Source: Marivirga aurantiaca (GTDB lineage: Bacteria > Bacteroidota > Bacteroidia > Cytophagales > Cyclobacteriaceae). From it: a stretch of 64,000 bases of DNA. Each line of letters begins with the position of its first letter. Positions within the stretch are counted from its first letter, which is position 1. Shown here piece by piece: positions 18,514 to 29,934 of this stretch. The stretch covers positions 1 through 64,000 of the forward strand of contig NZ_JAEQBW010000004.1 of NCBI RefSeq assembly GCF_016679925.1. Reading direction: 5' to 3'. Under the pieces are notes generated by a model. The model was not told the origin of the DNA, ran no database searches, and worked only from the letters and a program-made list of their open reading frames with translations. The position numbers were made by a program, and so were the translations under genes.

Positions 18514-19092
18514 TTACCTTTTCAATTTTTCTATTTCGGAGCAAATGTTTTCAAAAATATCATTTATCGTACCAACGCCCTTTACTTTTACAAATTTGCC
18601 CTGGCTGTCATAATATTTTGCCACAGGCATTGTTTCTTCCTGATATACTTTTATTCTGTTCTCAATCTTTTTATCATCCTGATCATCACTTCTGCCAGAG
18701 GTTTTGCCCCTTTCCTTGATGCGTTTTTTCAATTCTTCTTCAGGCACATCTAAAGCAATCATACCGGCAATTGGTTGACCTTTTTCCTCTAAAAGAGCAT
18801 CTAATGCTTTGGCCTGGGTAACGGTTCTTGGAAAGCCATCAAAAATATAGCCATTGTTGTTTTTGTTTTCTTTCAGCTTTTCATCCACCATTCCAATCAC
18901 AACTTCATCAGGTACCAGGTTTCCTGCATCCATATATTTTTGTGCCAGGTTTCCCAGTTCAGTCCCTTCGCCTAAATGTTTCCTGAATAAATCACCTGTG
19001 GCAATGTGAGTCAAATTATATCGATCAATTATTTTTTCACTTTGTGTTCCCTTGCCAGCTCCCGGAGGCCCAAATAAGATAATATTTAACAT
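18514..19092 (-). CDS. adk: adenylate kinase
   Basis: This 192-residue enzyme has P-loop GPPGAGKGTQSEK at residues 7-19, the NMP-binding HIATGDLFRKH, FDGFPRTVTQA, and a short LID (KTSGRSDDQDDKKIENR) without zinc cysteines. Short-LID forms are usual in Bacteroidota. It interconverts ATP, AMP and ADP. It lies 56 bases downstream of hpt in the same direction, giving a purine-salvage pair. Confidence 0.97.
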   Translation of the reverse strand: MLNIILFGPPGAGKGTQSEKIIDRYNLTHIATGDLFRKHLGEGTELGNLAQKYMDAGNLVPDEVVIGMVDEKLKENKNNNGYIFDGFPRTVTQAKALDALLEEKGQPIAGMIALDVPEEELKKRIKERGKTSGRSDDQDDKKIENRIKVYQEETMPVAKYYDSQGKFVKVKGVGTINDIFENICSEIEKLKR

Positions 19093-19148
19093 ATTTTAGT
19101 TTGTTGAAAATCAAATATAAAAGATTATTAGAATAAAAAGTAAGGATA

Positions 19149-19676
19149 TTAAACCAATTGATATAAATCTCTCAGTTCCCGGCCCAGTCCATTGTAATCC
19201 AGGCCGTAACCCAACACAAATTTAGGGGGAATTTCGAAACCTATATAATCGGGTTTTTTAGATTTTTGTTGTGCTTCAGGCTTATGAAGTAAGGTAACGA
19301 TGGAAATTGATTTAGGGCCTAAAGTTTCAAACATTTCCACTAAATAACTTAGTGTTTCACCGGTGTCTACAATGTCCTCAACCAGAAGAATATCCCGGTT
19401 AAAAATATTTTCTTTCAAGCCCAGCACTTCTTTTACTTTACCGGTTGATTGTAACTCCTCATAGGAAGCTACGCGGATAAAGGTGATTTCCGGCTGAATA
19501 CCCATACAGCGGATGAGGTCAGCAGAAAATATAAAAGCTCCATTTAACACGCTGATCATTAATGGGTTTTTGTCTTTAAAATCACGATCTAATTCTTTGC
19601 CCAATTCAGCTACGCGTTGTAAAATTTTTGTTTCCTCAATATAAATTTCAAATGTTTTGTCCAGAATTTTTATCAT
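19149..19676 (-). CDS. hpt: hypoxanthine phosphoribosyltransferase
   Basis: This 175-residue enzyme has the PRPP-binding motif ILLVEDIVDTGETLS, the flexible loop near VASYEELQSTG, and C-terminal KFVLGYGLDYNGLGRELRDL. It makes IMP/GMP from hypoxanthine/guanine and PRPP. It lies 14 bases after the M42-like peptidase and upstream of adk. Confidence 0.96.
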   Translation of the reverse strand: MIKILDKTFEIYIEETKILQRVAELGKELDRDFKDKNPLMISVLNGAFIFSADLIRCMGIQPEITFIRVASYEELQSTGKVKEVLGLKENIFNRDILLVEDIVDTGETLSYLVEMFETLGPKSISIVTLLHKPEAQQKSKKPDYIGFEIPPKFVLGYGLDYNGLGRELRDLYQLV

Positions 19677-19690
19677 TTCCTAAAGCGTAA

Positions 19691-20611
19691 TTAAAGTTTT
19701 TCCATTAATAGTTGGTACATTGAAAGCATGGCTTCAATGTCCTTTTTGTGAACGGCTTCATTGGGAGAATGCACATTGTCTTCAGGAGCCCCCACAAAGC
19801 ACCAGTCTATAGGGTAAGGGGACTGATGTAATTCCCGGCCATCACTTGAGCCTCCACTTTCCACTTCCAGTTGGTAAGGAATGGAAGATTCTTGGGCCAG
19901 GGAGATAATTTTATTGATGAAGGATTTTCGGGGAACATTTCTGTCACGCATGGAAATAGCTACTCCCTTGCCATGTTCTACTCCTTCTGTTACCCAGGTA
20001 ATGTCAGAAATTAAAGCCTGACGAATATGGTATTTCTCATACATGAACTTAGCCAGCATTGGCACACTTCCTCCACCATGTTCTTCATAACAGGAAAAAA
20101 CAATCATGCCATTTTCCAGCGTTTCGGCCAACTTTAAGCAATTATAAATCCCTAGACGATTGTCCATATAACAGGATTGTATAAATTCTTCTGTTTCCCT
20201 GAAGTCACAATCGAAAGTGAGGCTTGTTCCTCGCTCTATTCCACGACCAAACTCATAAAACAACTGGTTTTCTTGGTTTACCTGTAATTTACAATTGACG
20301 AACCCCAAGCTGTCCTTACCTTTTAGTTTATAATTACTCTCTACATCCGGGCCGCCTATCGGGATTAGCTGGTTTTGATAACGTACGGTAAACCCAACGG
20401 AATCCATATGTGCAAAAATGGCAGTTCTGGGTTTTCCAAAAACCAATACAAGACAGTCTTGTAAATCTTCACCATCAAAAATCTGTGGTTTAACTTTCCA
20501 GCTGGCTTGTACCTTGGATATGTAGTCCAGTAAGAAATTTTTCATTTCACTTTCCTCACCAGAAGGAGCATGAATTTCACATAAGGTTTTTAATAATCGG
20601 TATTGATTCAT
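19691..20611 (-). CDS. M42-family-like metalloaminopeptidase
   Basis: This 306-residue protein has the clan MH di-zinc layout: opening CEIHAPSGEESEMKNFL, then AIFAHMDSVGFTV (metal His and Asp), a second-shell Asp in SCYMDNRLGIYN, the catalytic base pair CYEEHGGGSVP, ISDITWV, and a C-terminal APEDNVHSPNEAVHKKD with the last His ligand. M42 enzymes remove N-terminal residues from peptides. Cytoplasmic. Exact specificity is unknown. Confidence 0.85.
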   Translation of the reverse strand: MNQYRLLKTLCEIHAPSGEESEMKNFLLDYISKVQASWKVKPQIFDGEDLQDCLVLVFGKPRTAIFAHMDSVGFTVRYQNQLIPIGGPDVESNYKLKGKDSLGFVNCKLQVNQENQLFYEFGRGIERGTSLTFDCDFRETEEFIQSCYMDNRLGIYNCLKLAETLENGMIVFSCYEEHGGGSVPMLAKFMYEKYHIRQALISDITWVTEGVEHGKGVAISMRDRNVPRKSFINKIISLAQESSIPYQLEVESGGSSDGRELHQSPYPIDWCFVGAPEDNVHSPNEAVHKKDIEAMLSMYQLLMEKL

Positions 20612-20740
20612 TGAGGCAAAGTTAGAAGCTTTTATGAGGAAAATGTCTTAAGAAATGAGGGATTATTTCTGAATTTAATTAATTTCTAAAAAAATAAAAT
20701 TATATTTAGATTTAGCAAAGAAACCAACCTTGAAGAGTGA

Positions 20741-21391
20741 ATGTTTATAGTCAATAATGATAACAGCATATTAAACCATTTTCTCGCAGAGCTGAGAGAA
20801 GTTGATATCCAAAAGGATAGGCAAAGGTTTAGGCGAAACCTGGAAAGAGTTGCTGAAATTTTGGCTTATGAAATATCAAAGTCTCTTTATTATCAAAATA
20901 AGCAAATACAAACGCCACTACAAAAAACCAACATACAACTCCTAATGGACTTCCCCGTCATTATAAGTGTTATGAGGGCCGGCCTACCCTTTCATCAGGG
21001 CTTTTTAAATATCTTTGACCATGCAGATTCCGGCTTTCTTGGAGCTTATAGAAAACATACCACCGAGGAAGAGTTTTCCATTTTTCTTGGCTACCAGGCG
21101 ATGCCTTCCGTAGACAATAAAGTGGTCATACTGGCTGACCCCATGTTGGCCACAGGAAAGTCCATGGTACGAGCTATAGAAAGTATTTTGCAAAATGGAA
21201 AACCCGAAAAATTTATTCTGGCAAGTGCCATTGCTACTCCTGAAGCAATGCAATATTTAGAAGAAGAGTTATCCGTCAATTATTCAGTATATATTGGGGC
21301 CTTGGATGAAAGATTAAACGAAAAAGCTTATATATTGCCGGGCTTAGGTGATGCAGGAGATTTAAGTTTCGGTAATAAAAAAGAGCATTAA
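20741..21391 (+). CDS. upp: uracil phosphoribosyltransferase
   Basis: This 216-residue enzyme has the PRPP loop VVILADPMLATGKSMVRAI and the C-terminal uracil-binding GLGDAGDLSFG. It salvages uracil to UMP. Its stop overlaps the antiporter start by one base (TAATG), indicating a two-gene operon. It is divergent from the peptidase. Confidence 0.95.
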   Translation: MFIVNNDNSILNHFLAELREVDIQKDRQRFRRNLERVAEILAYEISKSLYYQNKQIQTPLQKTNIQLLMDFPVIISVMRAGLPFHQGFLNIFDHADSGFLGAYRKHTTEEEFSIFLGYQAMPSVDNKVVILADPMLATGKSMVRAIESILQNGKPEKFILASAIATPEAMQYLEEELSVNYSVYIGALDERLNEKAYILPGLGDAGDLSFGNKKEH

Positions 21392-22347
21392 TGGCGTTAA
21401 ACAATACACTTTTGTTAATCATTGGTTTAGCAATCCTGATTCTGGGGGGAGACCTTTTGGTACGTGGTGCATCCAGGATTGCATTAAGATTTAAAATTTC
21501 ACCATTAGTTGTTGGAGTAACAATTGTGGCGTTTGGTACCTCTTCACCTGAATTGCTTATCAGTATCCAGGCAGCCTTGTCAGGGAGTCCTGATATTACC
21601 ATGGGTAATGTAATAGGTTCCAATATTTGTAACCTGGCTTTAGTGCTGGGAATAACAGCACTTATAGCACCCATACCTGTTAATTCTGATAGTATTAAAA
21701 TTGATTGGCCTATGACTATGGGCAGTGCTCTTTTGTTATATTTTTTAGTGAGGGAGGGTTTTGTCAATGATTATGAAGGCATAATGTTCATTGTGCTTTT
21801 AATAATTTATATAGTATTTATCATCAGAAGATCCAGAAAGAACAATATCAGTGCTTCAGAAATTGGGATTGACCTTGAGGTTCCAACTGATAATGATAAA
21901 AAAAATCTGGTAAAGGATATTCTACTGATCATCATCGGAGGAGCAGGACTCTATTTTGGGTCTGACTGGTTTGTGAATAGCGCTAAAGATTTAGCAATTT
22001 ACATGGGTGTAAGCGAACGAATTGTAGGGGTGACTGTAGTGGCTTTAGGAACAAGTTTACCTGAGTTGGTAACTTCAGTTGTGGCCGCATTTAAAAAAGA
22101 AACTGATTTGGCCCTTGGAAACCTGATGGGTTCCAATATTTTCAATATCCTCTCTATTTTGGGAATTACCAGCTTAATTGCTGAAATAGAAGTGAGTTCT
22201 ATCATACTGAATTCCGATATGATATGGATGTTGGGCATAACATTGGTTATCATGCCAATGATGGTGATAAATAAAAGAATTGATCGATATGAAGGCTTAA
22301 TTCTGCTGGGGACTTACATTTTTTACACTGTAAATGTAATTATGTAA
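21391..22347 (+). CDS. Na+/Ca2+ antiporter, CaCA family (YrbG-like)
   Basis: This 318-residue membrane protein has the two inverted alpha repeats of the CaCA superfamily: AFGTSSPELLIS with GNVIGSNICNLALVLG, and ALGTSLPELVTS with GNLMGSNIFNILSILG. About ten hydrophobic helices are visible, with a charged cytoplasmic loop near residues 145-180. It exchanges Ca2+ for Na+ or H+ across the inner membrane. It is translationally coupled to upp. Confidence 0.93.
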   Translation: MALNNTLLLIIGLAILILGGDLLVRGASRIALRFKISPLVVGVTIVAFGTSSPELLISIQAALSGSPDITMGNVIGSNICNLALVLGITALIAPIPVNSDSIKIDWPMTMGSALLLYFLVREGFVNDYEGIMFIVLLIIYIVFIIRRSRKNNISASEIGIDLEVPTDNDKKNLVKDILLIIIGGAGLYFGSDWFVNSAKDLAIYMGVSERIVGVTVVALGTSLPELVTSVVAAFKKETDLALGNLMGSNIFNILSILGITSLIAEIEVSSIILNSDMIWMLGITLVIMPMMVINKRIDRYEGLILLGTYIFYTVNVIM

Positions 22348-22360
22348 TAGCTGAAAAATC

Positions 22361-23281
22361 TTAGGATTTTTCTGTGCCTTCATCATCCTCATCAGGTAGC
22401 ATTTCTATATCCTGAATCAATACACGTTTGGAAATACTCTGACCTGTCAAGGTGGCGGCTAAACCCCCCATGGCAGTTTCCTTATAGCGGGATTCCATGC
22501 TATTGCCAACTTCTCCCAGGGCATCGACACATTCATCGACAGGAATTACACCGCTTACATTTGAGAGCGCTATTTGAGCAGAGGAATTGGCAATAGCTGC
22601 GGCACTTGCATTTCGGACCACGCAAGGCACTTCCACCAAGCCAGCTACAGGATCGCACACGAGGCCTAGCATACATTGAATAGTAATGGCTACAGCGTTA
22701 AAGGTTTGGTCAATATCACCACCCAGACAATAAACTATAGCGCCTGCCGCCATAGCCGCAGCGCTGCCGGTTTCGGCCTGGCAACCACCTACAGCACCAG
22801 CCAAAGAAGCTTTTTGTTCAATTATTAAAGCTATTCCTGCACCAACCAGAAGGCCTTCTAAAATTTTCCTGTCCTCTAAATGATGAACTTCCTGCAAGGT
22901 GAACATGGTACCGGGCAGAATTCCGCTGGCACCTGCAGTAGGGGCGGCCACTACTCTGCCCATACATGAGTTCACTTCTTTGGCAGCCAGGGCACGTGCT
23001 ATCAAATTCTGGAAGTTTTTATCTAAAACAGTAAGCGGATTTTTATATACTTTTTTTGCTCCATTGTTGATCATGCCGGAACGAGAAGTCATGTCTTCTT
23101 CCAGGCCAGTTGTTACTGCTTCACGCATCACATCATAGGCAGCCTGAAGGCCTTCCCATACTTGTTCTTCAGCCCTGTCTTTCTGATCTCTCTCATATTC
23201 CAGTACAGGCTCGAAAAGCTGCATCTTGTTTTTTTCACAATAAGCTTTCCATTCTTTGAAGTCATTAAAAAGTAGCGACAT
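22361..23281 (-). CDS. sdaA: L-serine ammonia-lyase, alpha-chain type
   Basis: This 306-residue enzyme starts at MSLLFNDFKEW; the 11 residues upstream in the long frame look non-coding. The family's Fe-S ligands are visible: VGGCQAETGSAAAM, LVCDPVAGLVEVPC and VVRN. It deaminates L-serine to pyruvate using a labile 4Fe-4S cluster. Only the alpha-type catalytic domain is present; the beta-type domain is not adjacent, so it is either single-domain or has a partner elsewhere. Confidence 0.92.
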   Translation of the reverse strand: MSLLFNDFKEWKAYCEKNKMQLFEPVLEYERDQKDRAEEQVWEGLQAAYDVMREAVTTGLEEDMTSRSGMINNGAKKVYKNPLTVLDKNFQNLIARALAAKEVNSCMGRVVAAPTAGASGILPGTMFTLQEVHHLEDRKILEGLLVGAGIALIIEQKASLAGAVGGCQAETGSAAAMAAGAIVYCLGGDIDQTFNAVAITIQCMLGLVCDPVAGLVEVPCVVRNASAAAIANSSAQIALSNVSGVIPVDECVDALGEVGNSMESRYKETAMGGLAATLTGQSISKRVLIQDIEMLPDEDDEGTEKS

Positions 23282-23364
23282 AAAAATTCTATAGTTTATT
23301 CCCTTAATCGACAAATAAACAGAAAAGTTTATTGCCCTCGTAATTTCTGATAAAGATATGTCCT

Positions 23365-23372
23365 TATCTTTG
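23365..23372 (+). promoter_or_regulatory. putative -7 box abutting hemE start
   Basis: TATCTTTG matches TAnnTTTG and lies only four bases before the hemE ATG. Transcription from it would start at or very near the start codon, giving a leaderless mRNA. Confidence 0.45.
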
Positions 23373-23376
23373 CAAG

Positions 23377-24411
23377 ATGAAAATTAAGAACGACTTATTA
23401 TTACGAGCCGCAAGGGGAGAAGCTACTGAAAGAACGCCTGTTTGGTTGATGAGACAGGCGGGTAGGATATTGCCGGAATATCGTGCTGTAAGAAATAAAC
23501 TTAGTGGTTTTATAGAATTGGCGCAAACTCCTGAACTGGCTGCAGAAGTTACTTTGCAACCAGTAGATCTTTTGGAGGTGGATGCCGCTATTATTTTCTC
23601 AGATATTTTGGTGATTCCTGAAGCAATGGGACTGCCTTATGAGATGGTTGAAAAGCGAGGCCCTCATTTTCCTAAAACCATTCAAACAGAGGCAGATTTA
23701 AACCAAATTTACATTGCCCGGCCGGAAGAAAGTTTAAGTTATGTAATAGACGCTATTAAAATAGTGAAAAAAGCCCTGAATGGTAGAGTGCCATTGATAG
23801 GTTTTGCCGGTGCTCCCTGGACTATTTTTGCTTATATGATTGAAGGAGGGGGAAGCAAAACTTTCTCTAAAGCCAAGGCTATGCTTTATTCCAATCCCTC
23901 ACTGTCACATAAACTGTTGCAGATGATTACCGACAGCACCATTAAATATTTGCGTGCACAAGTGGAGGCTGGGGCAGACTTAATTCAGGTATTTGATAGC
24001 TGGGCAGGTATTTTATCTCCAGCTCAATATGAAGCATTTTCCATTCCTTACCTGAGGCAAATTGCAGATGCCATAGATACTGTGCCTAAGACTATTTTCG
24101 CTAAAGATGCACACTATGCTTTGCCTTCTTTAAGTCAACTGACATATGATACCATCGGTTTAGACTGGACTATGGATCCTCAAAAATCCAGAGATATTGT
24201 CGGCCCTAATAAAACACTACAGGGAAACCTAGACCCTTGTGCTTTATATGCTGATGACGAAACCATTACCAAATTGACACACGAAATGTTAGATAATTTT
24301 GGAAATCACAGATATATAGCCAATCTGGGCCACGGGGTATATCCGGATATTTCCCCTGATAAAGTGAAACATTTTATTAATGTGGTGAAGGAGTATAGCA
24401 GCAAGCAATAA
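23377..24411 (+). CDS. hemE: uroporphyrinogen decarboxylase
   Basis: This 344-residue enzyme has the N-terminal signature [20 protein letters not shown], with Arg residues that bind substrate carboxylates, then [18 protein letters not shown] (catalytic Asp), and [17 protein letters not shown] at the C-terminus. It converts uroporphyrinogen III to coproporphyrinogen III in haem synthesis. It stands alone; no other hem gene is in the window. Confidence 0.97.
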   Translation: MKIKNDLLLRAARGEATERTPVWLMRQAGRILPEYRAVRNKLSGFIELAQTPELAAEVTLQPVDLLEVDAAIIFSDILVIPEAMGLPYEMVEKRGPHFPKTIQTEADLNQIYIARPEESLSYVIDAIKIVKKALNGRVPLIGFAGAPWTIFAYMIEGGGSKTFSKAKAMLYSNPSLSHKLLQMITDSTIKYLRAQVEAGADLIQVFDSWAGILSPAQYEAFSIPYLRQIADAIDTVPKTIFAKDAHYALPSLSQLTYDTIGLDWTMDPQKSRDIVGPNKTLQGNLDPCALYADDETITKLTHEMLDNFGNHRYIANLGHGVYPDISPDKVKHFINVVKEYSSKQ

Positions 24412-24452
24412 AGCAGAAGAAAATTTTAGTTTGGCAGCTAAGGTTTCTTTAA

Positions 24453-24514
24453 AACCGGTCTGAACTGACGGTGCGGAACTAAGAGCCTGTTTAGATCAGA
24501 CGACAGTCAGACCA
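24453..24514. other. long imperfect hairpin between hemE and cstA
   Basis: GGTCTGAACTGACGG at 24455-24469 and CGACAGTCAGACC ending at 24514 form an imperfect inverted repeat with a roughly 30-base spacer between convergent genes. It probably contributes to termination, although the U tract is weak. Confidence 0.4.
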
Positions 24515-24533
24515 AAAAAACAACTAATTAAAT

Positions 24534-26162
24534 TTAGTTATTCACTTTTTCAGGGTGTTGTTTAAGGCTTTTAAAGGCCAGACGAATTAGTACAATTGAT
24601 AATAGAAAAAGCAATCCGGCTATTAATGAAAGCATATAAATACCTTTATGGTAGTTTTCCAATGCAAATAGAAAAAGGGAAGAAAGTGTCACTGTAAACA
24701 TGAAAAACATGGGGATGAGTACGAAAGTGGCATTTTCTTTAATTTTATAAAGCCACACAGCTACAGCTAATAAGGCCAGGGCAGCCAGTAATTGGTTGGC
24801 AGAGCCGAAGATAGGCCACAAGGCAGAGAATTCTCCGGAGAGAAGCATCAATACCGACATAACCACCACAATAGTTGTAGCAAAAAACCTATTCTGACTC
24901 ACTTTTTGTACCTTTGGGTGTTTTACATCTTCAAAATATTCCTGAAAGGTAAAGCGTGCCAGTCTTGTGCAAGTATCTAAAGTGGTTAAAGCAAAAGCGG
25001 AAATGGTGAGTGCCACAAAAGTGACAGCCAGTGTTTCGGAAATGCCCAGTGAAGAGATGATAAATCCCAATCCATCTGCGAACATATTGACAGGTCCATC
25101 TGCAAAAAGTAAAGCTGTATAATCTGCTCTTTCCAATACAATAACTGCTCCTACAGAAATGATGGCTAAAAATGATTCTATCAACATGCCTCCAAAACCC
25201 ACCATTTTCACATCTCCTTCTTTATCGATTTGCTTGGAAGTAGTGCCGGAGGCCACTAAAGAATGGAAACCGCTGATGGCACCACAAGCTACAGTAACAA
25301 AAAGCACGGGGAATAAATAGCCCATATTTTCACTATCGATTACTATGTTGTTATCCATTTTAATCTCAGGATTAGCTATTACAATTCCTACTATGGCTAA
25401 TATCATTAATCCATATAAGAGAAAACTGCTTAAATAATCACGGGGTTGTAATAAAAAAGTCATGGGCGTAACGGAAGCAACAAATGAGTAGGCCAACAAA
25501 AGAAATACCCATGCTGAATAATTTAGTTCAAGCGGTATTTCTGTACCCAGGAAAATAAAAACATACATTAAGCCTACTCCAATTATAGAAAGGATTAGAA
25601 AGGCATTTTTTTTATTTTCAAAATGACGGTTGACCCTGCCAAATACAATGGCAAGCACTATAAATAAGCCTGAAGCGGAGGCTACCCCTGGATTTTTAAC
25701 AAAAGTTTTGGCAATGATATCTGCAAAAACGGCAATGATTAAGATTAAAGTAGCAAAGCTAAAAATCAGAAAAAGCCTTTTGCCACCATGGCCAATGTAG
25801 GATTGGATAATTGTGCCGATCGATTTTCCTTTATGGCGCAAAGATGCCACCATGCTGGTCGTGTCATGCACTGCTCCGAAGAAAACCCCACCCAGTAATA
25901 TCCATATTACAGCAGGAATCCACCCGAAAGTAACAGCTATGATTGGTCCAATGATAGGGCCGGCACCAGCTATTGAGGCAAAATGATGACCTAAAACAAT
26001 AAATTTTTTAGTTGGTACATAATCTATGTGGTCCTTTAAGCTATGAGCGGGTGTTTTTGTGAGGTTATTTATCTTAAGTTTTTTAGCAATAAAATTTCCG
26101 TAAGTGAAATAAGACACCAAAAGGAAAACGCCCGAAAAAGACAATAACAGAATCAGATTCAT
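24534..26162 (-). CDS. cstA: carbon starvation protein CstA family transporter
   Basis: This 542-residue inner-membrane protein has about 14-16 hydrophobic segments. Family motifs are GHHFASIAGAGPIIGPIIA near residue 58, the following AVIWILLGGVFFGAVHD, and FHSLVASGTTSKQ. CstA proteins take up peptides or pyruvate during carbon limitation. This is the short form (E. coli CstA is about 700 residues). It lies 78 bases downstream of the NagB-PIG-L gene on the same strand, possibly one transcription unit. Confidence 0.9.
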   Translation of the reverse strand: MNLILLLSFSGVFLLVSYFTYGNFIAKKLKINNLTKTPAHSLKDHIDYVPTKKFIVLGHHFASIAGAGPIIGPIIAVTFGWIPAVIWILLGGVFFGAVHDTTSMVASLRHKGKSIGTIIQSYIGHGGKRLFLIFSFATLILIIAVFADIIAKTFVKNPGVASASGLFIVLAIVFGRVNRHFENKKNAFLILSIIGVGLMYVFIFLGTEIPLELNYSAWVFLLLAYSFVASVTPMTFLLQPRDYLSSFLLYGLMILAIVGIVIANPEIKMDNNIVIDSENMGYLFPVLFVTVACGAISGFHSLVASGTTSKQIDKEGDVKMVGFGGMLIESFLAIISVGAVIVLERADYTALLFADGPVNMFADGLGFIISSLGISETLAVTFVALTISAFALTTLDTCTRLARFTFQEYFEDVKHPKVQKVSQNRFFATTIVVVMSVLMLLSGEFSALWPIFGSANQLLAALALLAVAVWLYKIKENATFVLIPMFFMFTVTLSSLFLFALENYHKGIYMLSLIAGLLFLLSIVLIRLAFKSLKQHPEKVNN

Positions 26163-26240
26163 TTATAACTGTAATTTATTCACTTAAAAGAGGATTTAGA
26201 GCTCACACAAATAAAAGCAATATTTCCAACAAAACCTTTA

Positions 26241-28163
26241 TTAGTCGAATTTCCAACGAACAAAGGCTTCCATAGCCTCATAATCAGCAAGGCCCAGGTG
26301 GTCATAGTGGATAGCTGTTTCCCTGTTTCTTTCTTCAGCCCTCACCCAAAATTCTCTTTCGTCATCTCCTGGAAATACCGGGCTATCTTTCTGTGACTGA
26401 TGTTTAAAAATTGCATTTCGTTTACGTTGAACCTCATTTGGAGAAAGAGGAACTGCCATTTCTATTTCGCTGGTGGCAAATTCATGCCAGGCACCCCTGT
26501 ACATCCATAACCAACAATCTTTTGTCCACTTTTCTTTTAATCTGATTTGATTCATTGCTTCCAGTATGATATTGAAACAAATGACATGCGTACCATGTGG
26601 GTCAGAAAAATCTCCGGCAGCATAAATTTGATGAGGTTTTATTTTTTGAAGTAGAGTTTTCGTCATTTCAATGTCATTATCCATGACAGGTTTTTTTTCC
26701 TTTTTACCTGTTTCATAAAAGGGTAAATTCATAAAATGAATGTGGTCATCTTCCAGTCCACAATATCTTGCTCCTGCAATGGCCTCACTTTTTCGGATAA
26801 AAGCCTTAACATCTCGTATTTCAGGAAGATCCGTTTGGTTCGGATTCTTTTGTTCTATGAAAACACGCATCTTCTCATAAGTATCCATTAACTTCTCAGC
26901 ATTTCCGTTGATACTTTTAGATATATCAATGGCAAACTCCATATAGCGTAACACATCATGATCCCAGACGGCAGTGCTTCCTGAAGTTTGATAGGCCACA
27001 TGTACATCATGACCCTGATCTACCAGGCGAATAAAGGTGCCTCCCATTGAAATGACATCATCATCAGGATGAGGAGCGAATATTAGCACTCTTTTTTTAG
27101 CAGGTGCGGCTCTTTCCGGTCTTTGGGAGTCATCCGCATTAGGCTTTCCTCCGGGCCAACCTGTAATAGTATGCTGTAGTTTGTTGAAAATATGAATGTT
27201 AATATCATAGGCACTGCCTCTTTGGGTAATGAGTTGAGCCATGCCATTGTTATTGTAATCCTCCTCTGTGAGCTTTAGAACCGGCTTATTTACTTTATTG
27301 GAGAGCCAAATAACCGCTTTTTTGATCAATTGATGATCCCATTGGCAATCTTTTACCAGCCATGGCGTATCAAATCGGGTGAGTTCAGAGGCAGCACTCG
27401 TATCCAAAATAAATTCTACATGCTCTGATAACTGGAGGTAGGTGGCAGGCACATCTCCTGATATCTCACCCTCAACAGCTTTACGAACAATAGGGGCTTT
27501 CTTTTTGCTCCATGCCATCAGTACAATTTCCCTGGCTTTGAAAATAGTACCAATTCCCATGGTGATTGCCTTAGTTGGCACATTCTCTTTCCCTCCGAAA
27601 TCCCGGGAGGCGTCCCTGCGGGTTAAATCATCCAGGGTAACCAGGCGTGTGCCGGAGTTGGGGGCTGAGCCTGGCTCATTAAAGCCGATATGTCCGGTTC
27701 GCCCTATGCCAAGGACTTGTAAATCCAACCCCCCTGCTGCTTCAATCTTCTTTTCATAATTCAGACAGAAATCAATAATTTCTTCTTTCTTCAAAGTACC
27801 ATCAGGAATGTGAATGTTCTCCTTTTTGATATCGACATGGTTGAATAGTTGCTCATTCATGAAATAAACATAGCTCTGAGCTGAGTCTGGTTGCATAGGA
27901 TAGTATTCATCCAAATTAAAAGTGATGACGTTTTTGAAACTCAAACCTTCTTCTTTATGTAACCTTACCAACTCAGCATACATTATCACGGGGGTGGCTC
28001 CTGTAGCTAATCCTAAAACTGCATTTTCTCCTTTTTTCTGTTTTTTCCTTATAATCTTGGCTATTCTTGCTGCTATTTGCACTGATGCCTCTTGTTCGTT
28101 TTTATAAACAGATACAGGGAGTTTTTCAAATCGTGTTTCTTCTAAAAAATTTAATCTTGGCAT
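26241..28163 (-). CDS. nagB: glucosamine-6-phosphate deaminase fused to PIG-L deacetylase-like domain
   Basis: This 640-residue fusion has NagB at 1-270 (GLATGATPVIMYAEL, NLDEYYPM, GIGRTGHIGFNEPGS with the catalytic triad positions), then an LmbE/PIG-L domain at about 350-640 with the zinc motif FAPHPDDDVISMGG and DPHGTHVICF. NagB converts glucosamine-6-phosphate to fructose-6-phosphate plus ammonia. PIG-L domains remove N-acetyl groups from GlcNAc derivatives, so the fusion may couple deacetylation and deamination. The fusion occurs in other Bacteroidota; the role of the second domain is inferred. Confidence 0.93.
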   Translation of the reverse strand: MPRLNFLEETRFEKLPVSVYKNEQEASVQIAARIAKIIRKKQKKGENAVLGLATGATPVIMYAELVRLHKEEGLSFKNVITFNLDEYYPMQPDSAQSYVYFMNEQLFNHVDIKKENIHIPDGTLKKEEIIDFCLNYEKKIEAAGGLDLQVLGIGRTGHIGFNEPGSAPNSGTRLVTLDDLTRRDASRDFGGKENVPTKAITMGIGTIFKAREIVLMAWSKKKAPIVRKAVEGEISGDVPATYLQLSEHVEFILDTSAASELTRFDTPWLVKDCQWDHQLIKKAVIWLSNKVNKPVLKLTEEDYNNNGMAQLITQRGSAYDINIHIFNKLQHTITGWPGGKPNADDSQRPERAAPAKKRVLIFAPHPDDDVISMGGTFIRLVDQGHDVHVAYQTSGSTAVWDHDVLRYMEFAIDISKSINGNAEKLMDTYEKMRVFIEQKNPNQTDLPEIRDVKAFIRKSEAIAGARYCGLEDDHIHFMNLPFYETGKKEKKPVMDNDIEMTKTLLQKIKPHQIYAAGDFSDPHGTHVICFNIILEAMNQIRLKEKWTKDCWLWMYRGAWHEFATSEIEMAVPLSPNEVQRKRNAIFKHQSQKDSPVFPGDDEREFWVRAEERNRETAIHYDHLGLADYEAMEAFVRWKFD

Positions 28164-28322
28164 AAGCTGAAGGTTTTAATAATAACTAAGTATTACTTCT
28201 GTGGTTTAAACTACTGTTTCCTGTTTGTGAAGACAGATTGTGATTTCCCCCATAACAGGGTGCTTTTTAATAATTCATAAAATATTAATTTACACATATT
28301 TCTTAAAATGAAAGTATAATTG

Positions 28323-28330
28323 TAATTTTG
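28323..28330 (+). promoter_or_regulatory. putative -7 box for guaB
   Basis: TAATTTTG matches the Bacteroidota TAnnTTTG box and lies 34 bases before the guaB start, in the 200-base divergent region between nagB and guaB. The -33 element is indistinct. Confidence 0.45.
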
Positions 28331-28345
28331 CCCTGCAAATAATAA

Positions 28346-29836
<1,491 letters not shown>

Positions 29837-29857
29837 GCGTATATAATGATAATTGTG

Positions 29858-29904
29858 GGAGACGAAGCAATTCTAGTTTATAGGGTGCTTCGTCTTCTTT
29901 TTTT
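29858..29904 (+). terminator. intrinsic terminator after guaB
   Basis: A 9-bp perfect core stem (29861-29869 with 29886-29894), extendable by a few weaker pairs, is followed by a run of T with one C interruption. Confidence 0.85.
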
Positions 29905-29934
29905 AAGCTTTGTGAGATATTAAATACATTTTAA

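Noticed and set aside
24453-24514. Possible riboswitch between hemE and cstA
   Set aside because: It sits at the 3' ends of convergent genes, so it cannot lead either; no known aptamer core was recognised.
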